Assembly: GCA_021234155.1 (NCBI GenBank)
Contig: JAJEKV010000002.1
Coordinates: 21,849,726-21,913,725 of the forward strand
Origin: Isoetes taiwanensis
Lineage: Eukaryota; Streptophyta; Lycopodiopsida; Isoetales; Isoetaceae
Direction of reading: 5' to 3'
DNA: 64,000 nt
Shown: in pieces, positions 1 to 10,600 of the stretch
How the letters are laid out: every line of letters begins with the position of its first letter
Numbering within the stretch: the first letter of the stretch is position 1
Program-made: the position numbers and the translations under genes
The notes under the pieces: model-generated
Told to the model about the DNA's origin: nothing
Database searches by the model: none
The model's input: the letters and a program-made list of their open reading frames with translations, nothing else

Positions 1-880
1 GCAAGCCATCCAACCAGCATCCCGCAGGGTACAAGGCAGAACCAGAAGCGGAATGGCCGAATGAGAATGAAATACATGAGAAAACGCGACCATGGAAAAC
101 GCCCAAACAGGAAAGGATTAGAGAGAGAATGAACTCGAAACCAAAGCAAGGCAGACCAAAATACAGAGAAGAAGTCCAAAGAAGCCAATAAAAACAAGAA
201 TCATGCGCCACCAAAGTCTCCCGCACAGAAAAATCTCAGAACATCCACAGAACCCGATCAACCCATTCAACAGGAGGAAACCAAGAGCCGTCTCATAACC
301 ATAAAGAGCCCATGCACCAAATTCAACATGCTAATAACAAGAAGAGCCACATGATTCCAATAGAAACAATAAAAACAAAGAAAAGCCATGCATGATGAAA
401 ACAACTACAGAAGAAACCGATAGAATCATACTGAGCATGAAAGAAAAAGAGGTCCGTAGAAGCATGCTGAGCATAGAAGAGAAGGAAACGTACCGTCCAA
501 AGAATGATGAAGAAACTCGCCAGGCAGGTGCAGGCGGCAAGAAAAGGAAGCACGAGACTGGTGGAGAAGCTGGTGAAGAAATCCATCGGATGCAAGGCGA
601 TCGAAGCTACGAGAAGGAAGGAAGCTGCTGTGAGAAGACGCCGATAACCGAGCCAAAATGGAAATGGCCTAATATAGGCGCTCGTCCCTTCCCAGAATGG
701 CGATCCGATGGCTCGGATCGATGGGATTCTAATCTGTTACATGTAACCTCTCAGATATTGCCACCTGTCTTATTGTAAAAGGCTAATATTCCAACAACGG
801 TTGCTTCATATTCACATGGGTTTTCATCAAGCATCATCGGCTGCGTTTTATTCTTCTCCATCTCTGATCCAATGCAAGGT
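1..880. other. No supported gene; purine-rich leader region
   Basis: The stretch is A/G-rich on the plus strand and holds only short overlapping open frames on both strands. The longest reads through at 392-778 and is dominated by Lys, Glu and Arg, which is what biased composition yields by chance. I see no domain, splice-bounded exon, LTR or terminal repeat here. Confidence 0.5.
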
Positions 881-891
881 GTTGATCCCAA

Positions 892-1229
892 ATGGATTTG
901 AATTCTGTCCCTATTGATCTTGAAGAAGAGGATGAGATTGAAATTGTGCCTTCTATTTAGCTCCTTGCTGTTGACGAAGAAGATTCTTCAGAAACAGAAG
1001 AAGCAGATGAAGATGAGATCGAAAAGAGGATGCTTCCCAGCCTGTCAGTGCATCAAGAAAGCAGAAGTTATGGCCTCCAAATGCCATAGAAATTCTCATG
1101 GAGTATTCTGACATCAAGCTCAATAAGCTGAACGGTGGGAATTTTAGGAAGAAAGATTACATTGCAATTGCTGAGAGATTGAAGGCCGGCGTGCAAATGG
1201 TGTACTCACATAAACAGGTAAAAAATAAA
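892..1229 (+). pseudogene. Myb/SANT-like (trihelix-type) DNA-binding protein fragment, broken
   Basis: An ATG at 892 opens a short acidic segment (LEEEDEIEIV) that stops at 958. The same frame continues as an acidic Ser/Glu/Asp stretch to about 1089. After a frameshift the next frame (from about 1090) reads EILMEYSDIKLNKLNGGNF, then YSHKQVKNK. That order resembles the Myb/SANT-like helices found in plant trihelix proteins and in PIF/Harbinger accessory proteins, where VKNKW usually follows. The domain is cut at VKNK exactly where a 201-bp MITE sits (1230-1430), so the C-terminal half is lost. Family membership is an inference from motif shape. An internal stop, a frameshift and the insertion make it non-functional. 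Confidence 0.4.
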
Positions 1230-1430
1230 GGGAAAAACTACAATATACCCCCAACTTTTTGCAAAATTCACAACAAACCCCTAACTTTTAGAAAATTCAT
1301 GAAATGCCCCTAACGTATAGGTTTTTTAGGAGCATTTTGTGAATTTTTAGGGCCATTTTGTGAATTTTTAGAAAGTTAGGGGTATAGTGTGAATTTTGCA
1401 AAACGTTAGGGGTATTTTGTAGTTTTCCCC
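1230..1430. mobile_element. 201-bp palindromic MITE with TAAA target duplication
   Basis: The left end begins GGGAAAAACTAC and the right end finishes GTAGTTTTCCCC. The two arms pair over about 90 bp, alternating 'acccctaac' and 'aaaattca' blocks, so almost the whole element folds into one hairpin centred near 1330. TAAA lies directly outside each end (1226-1229 and 1431-1434), consistent with a target-site duplication (TAA or TAAA). There is no coding capacity. It interrupts the Myb/SANT-like fragment. Superfamily is uncertain; a TAA duplication would fit PIF/Harbinger. Confidence 0.75.
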
Positions 1431-1451
1431 TAAATTATATAGCATTTATTT

Positions 1452-1719
1452 TAGATAATTCTAAATAAACCAAAGTGAAAATAAATTTAGAAGGCAATTT
1501 TATACTTTGGTAACCTTCATACGTTTGATCTAAAGATAAACAAAACAAATGATTAAAATCAATAAGAGTTAAAAATACTGTTGATTAGATAACTCTAAAT
1601 AAATCAAAGTGAAAATTAATTTAGAAAGCAATTTTATACTTTGGTAACCTTCATACTTTTGATCTAAAGATAAACAAAACAAATAATTAAAATCAATAGG
1701 AGTTAAAAATACTATTGAT
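1452..1719. repeat. Two 134-bp tandem repeat units
   Basis: Unit 1 (1452-1585) and unit 2 (1586-1719) are both 134 bp and differ at only a few positions. Both run from 'tagata(a/c/t)tctaaataaa' to 'agttaaaaatact(g/a)ttgat'. The repeat is A/T-rich and non-coding. Confidence 0.9.
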
Positions 1720-2788
1720 CTTTATATATCTATTAAATTTGAATAAGTCTAAATTTTGTTAAATATGCCATTATTCCTTGAGGAAGTTTTCTTTATGGAT
1801 AACCAGTTCAAAAGTTGTAGCATCTGAATTTACCTTTTCATTACCATATTGCTCGTCAATTTCTTGTACATAACATAAACGGATTGTTTAACTTCATACA
1901 ACATAAAGATTTTACAATTATTAGTACATATTAATCTGGTGTACCTTGGCCATATCTTCTCCATATTTTTGTAGATCTCTTTCTCTTTCAAGTAAGTAAC
2001 GTAGAACCAAGATCTTCAACTGCTTCAATAAGGCTGAACCATCCTCTATCCTATTCTTCAATGCTGCCACCATTGCTAGCAAAAAATGTCTTTGGAAATT
2101 TAATGCTTCTAACAAGTCCAATCCATCAAAGTTTTAATCATTTCAACTCCCTGTATTCCTTAGCTTTTACAACAACTCTGCGTGCCGAGAGTGGTCCTCC
2201 ATAAACACCATGGCCAGGAATGATTGGATACCCTCGGCTGTCTGTCAAATTTCCATTCAAGTCTATCTTCTCCTCCAAGTAGTCCACCTTAATATTATAA
2301 ATAGTAGCTTGAGCCAAACTGCCAACAAGGATGATGTCTATCATAGACTTCTGAAATTCTAGCTTAGCTTTTTTTAAGTGTTCCAAAATATCTTCAATAA
2401 AGTGAAGAAGATAAATAATTTTGAATGATCTCAGCACCTCAAAAAGATCTGGTTGCCTCTTTTGCAAAACATGCAATACCGGTTCTAAGCTTATACAAAG
2501 TGATGTTACTGCCCCATACCTACTTAGCCACTGTGTCTTTTGATATTTAAGAACCTTGAGAATACCATAGTCAAGCTCTTCTTGCACTTGTTTGAGGGCA
2601 TCTTGTCTTTTAGGCTTGCCACCTTGTTGACAACATCGTCAAGAGCTTTGCTAATGTGCTTGCACTCGCTACAATTTGATGCATCCTCAATGGCATGTTT
2701 TGTGTGATGAGCAAGACAATGGATGGAAGTGATAAAGGGATTTACTTCTTTAAGTTGGCTAGCCACACCTGATCTGCGACCCACCATT

Positions 2789-3891
2789 CTTGCACTGCGA
2801 CTCGCATGAAACCAACAACTAGGCTTTTTATTCATCTCAGCAGTTTTTTCTACAATGGTATAGGGTGGGTAGCTGCGCATCGCAGGCTACCCAAAAAATG
2901 AAAAACATAGGGAATATCCAGTTATAACACCTGGACCCCAAATAAAATAGTGTGCTACAGATGTTGGCTAGTGTACCTGCCGAGAGCTTATCGCCGGGAT
3001 TAAAAAACCCCGCCCTTTCGGGTTTTCGAGGAAAAACCCTAGCGATAAAATTTCGGCAAGGGGCTTGGACAATGCAGGGCTGCTAAACGTTCCCACAAAA
3101 AAACCCACGCTCCACAGAGAATACCGAAGTCGCGCATCACCCCTGGACCTGCACATCACCAACAGAAAAATCAATAGAGAAAAAACCTCAAAAGCTTAGG
3201 GTCTGGTCACGCGTGCACGCGACAAAAACAACATTTACACCTCGAAAAGCGAGGGGGGCTGGTCCGCAGCGTGCACAGCGACAATTATAACACATATGAA
3301 CATATAAATAACAATTTTAAGGGGGGGAAGGGTGGGAGCCATGGATACTGCTGAGAGATGAGAAACGCCGATGAAACGTCGATGAAGAACTCTGCAATAA
3401 GTAGCGATCCCCAACATGATGAACGGCCTAAAAATGCATGCGACGCATGCAGTGCATGCATGCTCGTCTGGTGCAAGAATGTCGATTCGCTACGCGAATC
3501 GATGACATTCTTGAACTGCGACTTGCATGAAACCAACAACATCCCGATATCAGAGAACTTCAAATACTAGATCCGAGGAGAAAGGTTGAAGATTGTCCTA
3601 TGCCAGACAAAAGGGCAAAGATAGAAGAGGTTAGAAAGGAATATGAATGGCCAAGAAAGAGTAACTCATGCAAGAAGAAGCCCCTCCTCTGCATGAGATC
3701 AAAGAATAGAAGCCATGGATACTGTTGAGAGATGAAAGCGCCGATGAAACGTCGATGAAGAACTCTGCAATAAGTAGCGATCCCCAACATGATGAACGAC
3801 CTAAAAATGTATGTGATGCATGCATGCGACGCATGCAATGCATGCATGCTTTTCTGGTGCAAGAATGTCGATTCGCTACGCGAATCGATGA
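2789..3891. mobile_element. Composite two-unit non-autonomous element, copy 1
   Basis: It consists of a long unit (2789-3505) and a short unit (3510-3891). Each begins CTTG(C/A)ACTGCGACT(C/T)GCATG and ends with the palindrome CGATTCGCTACGCGAATCG followed by ATGA. The same tetranucleotide, CATT, lies before unit 1 (2785-2788), between the units (3506-3509) and after unit 2 (3892-3895). Removing everything between the outer CATTs restores the host transposase frame, which proves insertion. The units share about 150 bp at their 3' ends, including a GCATGC-rich run, but have different interiors. There is no credible protein. The 3'-terminal hairpin recalls rolling-circle elements (Helentron/Helitron2 type), but the class is unproven. 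Confidence 0.8.
2988..3050. repeat. Conserved hairpin motif, copy 1
   Basis: The core CCCCGCCCTTTCGGGTTTTC lies inside a larger inverted repeat, TTATCGC...GCGATAA. Related copies occur at 8630-8690, 13150-13210 and 23365-23425 in other contexts. The closing stem bases change together between copies. Confidence 0.7.
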
Positions 3892-4281
3892 CATTACAGA
3901 TGCACCATCACTATCGAATGCCATCCATTTCTTCATATCCAATCCCAAGGAGTTCAGCTTGTCAACAAGAACATTTTGTACAGTTGCAACACCTCCTTCT
4001 ACTATAGGTAGCAAGCCAAGTTATGTTACCCGAGCCTTTTGATGCTCTACATAAGTTGCATATATAATTAGATGCTTTGTAGAACTCTAAAGGCAGCAAT
4101 TAACATTTAAACATTCAACATTTAAACAACATCCTATCTCTTCCTCATCAAGATCTCTTCTTTAACTCCAGTCATCATGGCCTTCGTAAGCAAATGGCTG
4201 CTATTTTAGAACCTTCCTGCATTCTTGCATCCATAATAACTCCATCTCATAGTATTTGAACAAGATTCAACATAGAATAAA

Positions 4282-6088
4282 GACATAGATGAGCTCTATA
4301 GCCTTTTGGCAGATTTATGTAATGAAGCACTTTTGAGAGGGTATTTTCCTACAGAATGGTGTCTAAATAGAGTTGTGTCAGTGCACAAGGCTGGTGATAA
4401 AGACGATATAAGAAACTATAGAACCATTCTTGTGAGTAATACATTTGCTAAACTTTTTGCCTCAATGCTTGAGCATAAGATTTCTTGCTGGGCAGACGAG
4501 CAGAATATAAGATCACCAGGGCAAGTAGGGTTTCGTATGAATCACTCTACTTTGGACCATTTCGTCACATTGAGAGTGATGGCAATAAGAGGTTTTTGGC
4601 ATTTATAGATTTAACCAAAGCCTTTGATAGAGTGAATCGTACACATCTTGCTGAAAGACTTGAGTGGTTGCAAGTTCCTATATAGAATTGAGAAAAGCAG
4701 TTGCATGTCTTTATAATAAAGTTCTGGTTGAGCTCTCTTTTCCTTTCTCAGGATCTGATCAAATAAAAAATACAATTGGAGTTAAACAGGGCTGCCCCTG
4801 CTCTCCTACTCTTTTTGGGCTACTCATCGATGAATTTGAATGTTGGATGACGAGGTTAGGTGCTTTGGGGGCAAGGCTTGGCAAGTATGTACTGCAATTG
4901 CTAATGTTTGCAGATGATATAGTGTTGATATCTAGGGATGCAGGCGGGCTACAGAGACACCTAGACGTGCTTGAATCCTTTTGCACATTGAAGCATATGC
5001 AAATTAATGTAAACAAGTCGAAAATCATGGTGTTTGGTGGCAAAGATTGCACTACATTTACAGTGGGTGGTATCCCCTTACAAAAGGTAACAGAATATAA
5101 ATATCTTGGAATTGATATGACATGCAATTACAGGTGGATAAGGGCTGCCGAAAAACGTGCTTCAGGAGGATTGCGGGCCTTTTATAGTATGATACATCAA
5201 TGCAGGCTCAATAATTTTGAACATTGAAAATTAAGAAGATTGTTTTTTGGAGTTCAAGTGAAACCAACCATCTTGTATGGTAGCCCAGTTTGGGGGCCTG
5301 GATTATCTCAGAAATGCTGGAATGCTATTGAAAATGTGCAGAAACGTTTCTTATTGAGTGAGCTTGGTGCAAAGCCACAAACACCTTATTGCATGATGTT
5401 AGCGAAGACAGGTATGCTGCCCTTAGAGGTTGAAGCATTGTGCAGAACGATAGTGTATGTTAACAGGGTTATGGCAATGGATGAGGAAAGATTTCCTCGC
5501 CTAGCCCTTGAACAATCTAAAGAAAAAGGTTGGTATTGTGAAGTGAAAAAATGGTGTGCTAAATGGCTTAGACAAGACAACTGGCCGACGTCACACAAAT
5601 ATAAGGAAGTTTATATGGAGGTTAAGGCATACGTGGTAAAGGAAATGTGGAGGCTCGAACCTGACAAGGATGTTAAGAAAAGGTTCTATCTTGATGACAT
5701 CAATAATTTGGACACATATGAAGAACAAGATTATCTGCTTTCTAATATCAGCAGAAAAAACCGCATATTGATTTCTCAATTGCGGTTATCGTCACACCAC
5801 TTACACATTGAAACAGGTAGGTGGAATGGTACACCTCATAATGAGAGATTTTGTTTAGGATGTCTAGACCTTGAAATTGAAACAGAGAAGCATGTTTTTT
5901 TGGAATGTTCATCATACGAAAACATCAGAGATAAATATGGTATACAGGGTCAGACTTTAAGAGAACTATTAGATATGCCAGCCCATAGATTGAGTACATA
6001 TCTTAGGGATGTATGGATGGAGCGTACAGATATCATAAGCTTTTTTAACCTCATGGAAGATTTTGATATTTCAGGCGCTTCGGATTGA
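4282..6088 (+). pseudogene. 5'-truncated LINE, reverse transcriptase and C-terminal zinc knuckle
   Basis: This is the RT and C-terminal part of a non-LTR retrotransposon ORF2. The order is the RT N-terminal block (GYFPTEWCLNRVVSVHKAGD, 4300-4600), GFRMNHST, then IDLTKAFDRVN (about 4600-4650), GVKQGCPCSPTLFG (about 4770-4815), the catalytic LLMFADDIVLIS (about 4900-4935) and VNKSKIMVFGG. The second long frame (5240-6088) carries the thumb and connection region and the zf-RVT-like CLGCLDLE...EKHVFLEC (5848-5904). The frame shifts near 4600 and 4685, and a stop lies at 5225, so it is inactive. The AP endonuclease is missing, as expected from 5' truncation. A related C-terminal fragment lies at 13577-14063 on the minus strand. 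Confidence 0.9.
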
Positions 6089-6104
6089 GTGCCTATATAT
6101 ATTC

Positions 6105-7490
6105 CATGATTGTATTATGCATGTATCTGTTTGCTCATATTGTTTTCGACAAAATGCCAAATTAGAATATTATATCATGGGGTGCCATTATATCTGGATA
6201 TGCCCATAATGCAAAAGACTGCTTCGAAGGCATGCAACAAAGTGACCTGAGGCCAAATGAGACCATTTGTGCTAGCATGGGCTTGAATTGGATGTTGTTA
6301 TAGGGACTGCAGTTATCAATATGTATGCAAATTGTGACATTCTATATTCGATAATATGGAAAAGATAGCGAATATGGAAAAGATAGATAGATAGATAGTA
6401 TTTTAACGTCACGCCACTAGGCAACATCCAACTGGACATGTGACCACACACCACACTACATTGCTTGGTTGGGCTCTGCCCCCAACCACTTTACATTGCG
6501 TCTGTGGGTTTTGACACCCAAGAGTTCAAAGTGCGATTCTGGGTGGTCTCGAACTCGAGACCTATAATTGCTAGACCTAGTGTGTTACCACTAGACTAAG
6601 GAATGTGATCTCTTGGAATGCAATAATTATGGACTGTGCAGATCATGGAGATGGTTTTCTTGCCTTAAGACTGTTTTGAGAAAATGAAGGAGGCATAAAT
6701 CCAGATAAAGTGACATTTTTTTGTCTTTTAAAAGCATGTAGGAGCATAGGAGCCTCAGAATTTGGTCGTACCATACATGATCAAATCTTGGAACACAACC
6801 TCGCTTAAGATGTTGGAGGTAGTAGTATTTTTGACATACATGCTAAATGTGGTAACATAGAGGAGTCATCTAAACTATTTGGTAGATTACCTCAACGAAA
6901 TTTGGTTTCATGGAGTGTTATCATTGCAGGGTACATCCAGCGTTAAGTATATGTGAGAAGATGCAAGAGGAGGGTTTTAAATACACACCGAGTGACATTT
7001 TTTTGCATCTTAAAAACATGCGGTAGCATTGGAGCCCTAGAGGAAGGCAGGCTCCTTTATGATCGAATTTTGAGATATGGGCTTCACTAAGACATTTCTA
7101 TTGGGAACGCACTTATCAATATGTATTTCAAATGTTGTTCCATAAGGGAATCCCTTAATGGTTTTGAAAAATTACTAAATAGGAATATCACATCCTGGAA
7201 TTCACTTATTGCATGATATGCACAATGTGACAAGTTTCAACTTGCCCTTAGTTGTTTTGAGAGTTTTGCAAGAAGAGGACATTGATCCAGACAAAGTAAC
7301 ATTTATAAATATTTTCAAGGTACATATGCTAGCTTAGGAGCCATAGAATGGGGTAGACTTATACACGAACATGTCTTAACGCTGGCCTTGAATCAGATGC
7401 TATGGTAGGGAATATGGTGATCAATATATATATATGCCAATTGTCGAATGGTCAAAGAGTCAGATATTTTGAAAGCAATTCGGATAAGTC
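6105..7490 (+). pseudogene. Decayed PLS-class PPR gene
   Basis: Pentatricopeptide repeat blocks can be read in several frames: VFDKMPN and ISWGAIISGYAHN near 6145-6210, NVISWNAII at about 6603, INPDKVTFFCLLKACRSIGA near 6690-6750, then FGRLPQRNLVSWSVIIAGY near 6880-6935. Two further repeats follow to about 7480. The recurring PDxVTFxxxLKAC, GRxIHxxI and NxxSWNxxI blocks are typical of plant PLS-type PPR proteins, which bind organellar RNA. Numerous stops and frameshifts and a SINE at 6381-6600 within the repeats make it a pseudogene. No E or DYW domain is visible. Confidence 0.8.
6381..6600 (-). mobile_element. tRNA-derived SINE with (TATC)n tail
   Basis: Read on the minus strand the element starts at 6600 with a tRNA-like head of about 60 nt. 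The box A-like sequence TTAGTCTAGTGGTA lies near 6587-6600 and the box B-like GAGTTCGAGACC near 6545-6556. A body of about 130 nt follows, then CGTTAAAATAC and a TATC microsatellite tail at the left end (6381-6400). These are the RNA polymerase III promoter and tail features of a SINE. It sits inside the PPR pseudogene. Confidence 0.75.
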
Positions 7491-7499
7491 CAAATAGGA

Positions 7500-8560
7500 A
7501 GAGGTGTGGAAATATCCACAAATAATTATCGTTAACATAAAAAGTAAAAAATTTAAATATCATAACCATTGTTGCTTAAGCATAAGTATGCAATCTAACT
7601 GCCCAATCTTTTATGCCACAAACTATATTGTTGTAAGCTTTCCATTCTTCTTAAATATTGGCATCGTCTGTCTGTGATTTTCAATAATAAACTGAATTTG
7701 AAAGAGCAAATTCGTTTAGTAATTTTACGTTTGGACTTCACCATCTCTAATATTTCATTCTAAACAAATATTTTTGAACAAAGTTATTGGAAAACAGGCA
7801 TATTATCCAAGGAGTCATTTGAATTGCCAACCTAGAACAATAGCCTAATCAAAGTATGAAGAGGTCGCCCTATGTTCAATGAGTCCTCACTATCTGACAA
7901 GGGCTCGACCCAAGACGCATTATCACATTCTCAACCTATGTAGAAATTGCATTGTGAACTTGAGGTTATTAATAGGAGTTGTCCTAGATACAAAAGTATA
8001 TGGTGGGCCAACATCACAAATAAATATAACACGAGAATCGGGCTCTTTTAATTTGAGCCTAAGGCAACCACACAATAATGTGCAATGAGGGGTTACATAT
8101 GGGCCCATTCTAATGGATGCATGTTAGCAATTTGTGAAATAAAACAAAGAACTTCTGGGCTAAGAAAACAAATCCCTGTGTTTAGATCATTAACGAGGCT
8201 CGATACACGAACTGAAATAGAAATACGAACACACACTCTCAGGCCAATGGAGGGCAACCCCTCGTGCACATCACCCCTTTTTTTTTTTTGGAAACACTGG
8301 CTAGAAGAAGTATTCACCATATGGAAGGTCTTTCTTATAACATGGTGGTGTCACAACTTCTCAAAATTTTATTTTATTTTTATGAAAAAAAAAATAAAAA
8401 AAAAATTTATTAAAAAAAATAAAAATAAAAAAAATAAAAAAAAAATAAAAAAAAATTAATAATTTTTTTTATTTTTTTATTAATTTTTTTTTCTACTTTT
8501 TTATGAAGTGAAGTGGCTTTCTTATTGAGCGTTCAAAGTACAATAGCATAGTAGTAAAAA
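7500..8560. other. No gene seen; A/T homopolymer-rich block at 8366-8502
   Basis: This is unassigned sequence. The interval 8366-8502 is nearly all A then T, with runs of AAAAATAAAAA followed by TTTTTATTTTT. It could fold back on itself. The open frame crossing it (8085-8459) ends in Lys/Asn-only sequence and is an artefact. Confidence 0.6.
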
Positions 8561-8629
8561 CTAATGGCTAGAAAGATAGAAAGCCAAAATAAACCCCGGA
8601 AGTAGACAATTACCGAGGGTGTCAGAGAT

Positions 8630-8692
8630 TTATCAACTGGAATAAAAACCCCGCCCTTTCGGGTTTTCGAGGAAAACCATGGAGATAAATAA
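8630..8692. repeat. Conserved hairpin motif, copy 2
   Basis: The sequence has AAAACCCCGCCCTTTCGGGT as its core, with TTTATC upstream and GATAAAT downstream. It is the same core as at 2988, 13150 and 23365, but the flanking composite-element sequence is absent here. The motif can therefore exist outside that element. Confidence 0.65.
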
Positions 8693-8699
8693 CCAACTA

Positions 8700-10600
8700 A
8701 GAGTCACACAAGTGCATCATCCAACCATCATTGATAATAATCCCCATGCATCTGCAGTCTTCACGTAACGATCGCAAACTCAAATGGCCATGAAAGCTTG
8801 ACAGAGTGCGAAGCCAATGAAAATTCATCCATAGTTATGAAGCCAAGACTCCACCTCGAATGCGGCTTGAAGACATCCATAATCATGAAGCCATGGCTGA
8901 CCGAATTCAAATGCGACTTGAATAAATCTATACGAACAAAGAACTTGTAACTGAAACACGTTAAGCAACCATTAATCATGTCAAAGTCCATAAACAAGCA
9001 TACGAGAAAATATTTTCAGTTCAATATGATGCAAGAACTGAGCAAGCCACCCATATAAAATAAGCATAAGCGAAGGGACGAGGAAGAACATCCGCCTAGC
9101 CAGGAATGACATCTGCGAACTAGTGCGGGGAAGAACATCCGTCCAAACAACTCAACTCAGAAAACGGGGCGGGGAAGAACATCTGCCTAGATGAAAGATA
9201 TTAAAGCAGGGAAGAACATCCGCCCATAAATTACAAATGAAGAAAATATAAACAAACGAGGTGAAGAAAAAAGACCACACATTCCAAGTATATTGCAAAA
9301 GGGCATGGGAGGGTGGGAAAGTAGGACAAAACACAAAAAGATGGAACGCCCAAGAGGAAGGCCGGTGATGAAAACCTAGAACTGATGAGATATATAGCAT
9401 GTAAAAAAGATCTGATGGAAAAAATAGACGTTCCAAAAAAGGCCCGCTATGTTGCCATAGAACCATTGCATTCTTGGGAAGACTCTTCTTGCAAAAACAA
9501 CAACATATGGCCGAAAGAAGAGGAACACTCCACTCATAAACCCTAGGTGCAATGGTAGATGGCAAGAAAATCTAGCGAGAAAGAAAAGATGAGATGCAAG
9601 ACAAGACAATAGGAGAAAAAGAAGTCAACAAACATCAAGAAAGAAAAAAGGGAAAGAGAATGAAAATTAAATCCTTTTGAGCCAACAAGCTTCGTCAAAT
9701 TGAATAAGAGAGAAAGAAGCTCAAAGCATTTTAGATGCAAAGAAGTTAAAGCAAGACCCATGAAATTTGAGCTTTACACAGCCCCAAGCAACGTTGTAGC
9801 CAAAGGGAAAATATATAGAAAAGATAGAGTTAATCAAGTGTATTGGGTAGTGGCCAAGTTCATTTGAAATATGCAATTATGCTGAGAAGCATTAGATGAT
9901 TTTTCTTTATGCTCTAAAAGTTCTCCTCCAAGAGTTTCTCCAGCAGTGTCCATGACTTGAAAGAGAAAGCTCAAACAACAATGGTAAGAACCACACTATA
10001 TAAAAAAGGGGTCTAGCAAATAAAAGAGTCTAGGACGAATTGAAAATCACTTAACGAATAAAAAGACTAGTACGACCGGTGATGCTGCTGAGAAGAAGGA
10101 AAGCGATGGGGTTTTTGGGATCTAGATGGCATGAATCTGGCATATCAAAGGAGGAAGACGGTTAGTTTCGAACAAGGAAGAGAACATATGGAAAAACCGT
10201 GGGCCTAAGATGCTTTGCCGTGGCACATGGAAATTTATAAAGGCACAAAAGTTTTCGATGCAATATGGTTCAACATCATTTTCCAAAGCTCAAAGAGAAA
10301 TCCACCGTAGTTTAGAGGTCAAACCCAACAAATAAAAAACAAGAGGCAAGGGGAAAAACATGGAAAAAATAATGGAATAAATAATGCACACTTAGGGAAA
10401 ATAGAATTTAAGGAAATAATGCGCACTCAAGGAAAATAGAATATAAGGAAAATAACGTCCACGTCTTGGATATACAAGAACAATTACGAACAAATATAAT
10501 TTACAAAGCAACCATAGCTACAAAAAATGCAAACGCAACTCAACCACAAAAGGTTCTTTTCAAAGCACGATGGTGAGAAGTAAATATAAATTGAGGAAAA
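8700..10600. other. Non-coding stretch with four short dispersed repeats
   Basis: No convincing coding sequence. Four copies of GGGGAAGAACATCCGCC-like sequence lie near 9081, 9129, 9172 and 9211. A degenerate tandem pair 'aataatgc(a/g)cact..ggaaaatagaat' lies at about 10379-10443. The remainder is A-rich and featureless to me. Confidence 0.5.

Larger units (their letters stand above)
1921..4014 (-). pseudogene. KIAA1586/ZMYM-like (hAT-related) transposase, split by an insertion
   Basis: The N-terminal part lies at 3896-4014 (LPIVEGGVATVQNVLVDKL, then WMAFDSDGASVM). It resumes at 2784-2524 (VGRRSGVASQLKEV, then ITSIHCLAHHTKHAI). Further segments follow at 2587-2138 (TQWLSRYGAVTSL, ...) and 2121-1921 after frameshifts. 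FDSDGASVMVGRRSG and CLAHHTK are characteristic of the KIAA1586-like transposase-derived proteins, whose RNase H-fold core carries the Asp of SDGA. The reading frame is cut between GASVM and VGRRSG by the 1.1-kb composite element at 2789-3891, flanked by CATT. At least two more frameshifts show that the gene was already decaying. Expected length of such proteins is 500-700 aa; roughly 350 remain. Confidence 0.75.

Noticed and set aside
392-778. 128-codon plus-strand open frame
   Set aside because: Biased Lys/Glu composition, overlapping frames on both strands and no domain; probably chance.
3340-3400. Hammerhead ribozyme (CTGATG...GAAA-like strings in the composite element)
   Set aside because: The CUGANGA and GAAAC core elements do not occur in the right order with pairing stems, and they are not conserved between the two copies.
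3358-4042. Plus-strand frames MRNADETSMKNSAISSDPQ and the like, present twice
   Set aside because: They derive from the shared 3' part of the two units of the composite element and carry no domain.
6541-6600. Functional tRNA gene on the minus strand
   Set aside because: Box A and box B are present, but the rest does not fold as a full cloverleaf with an acceptor stem, and a SINE body and microsatellite tail follow.
8085-8459. 124-codon plus frame ending in Lys/Asn
   Set aside because: The C-terminal third is translated poly(A)-rich sequence, and the front part has no domain.
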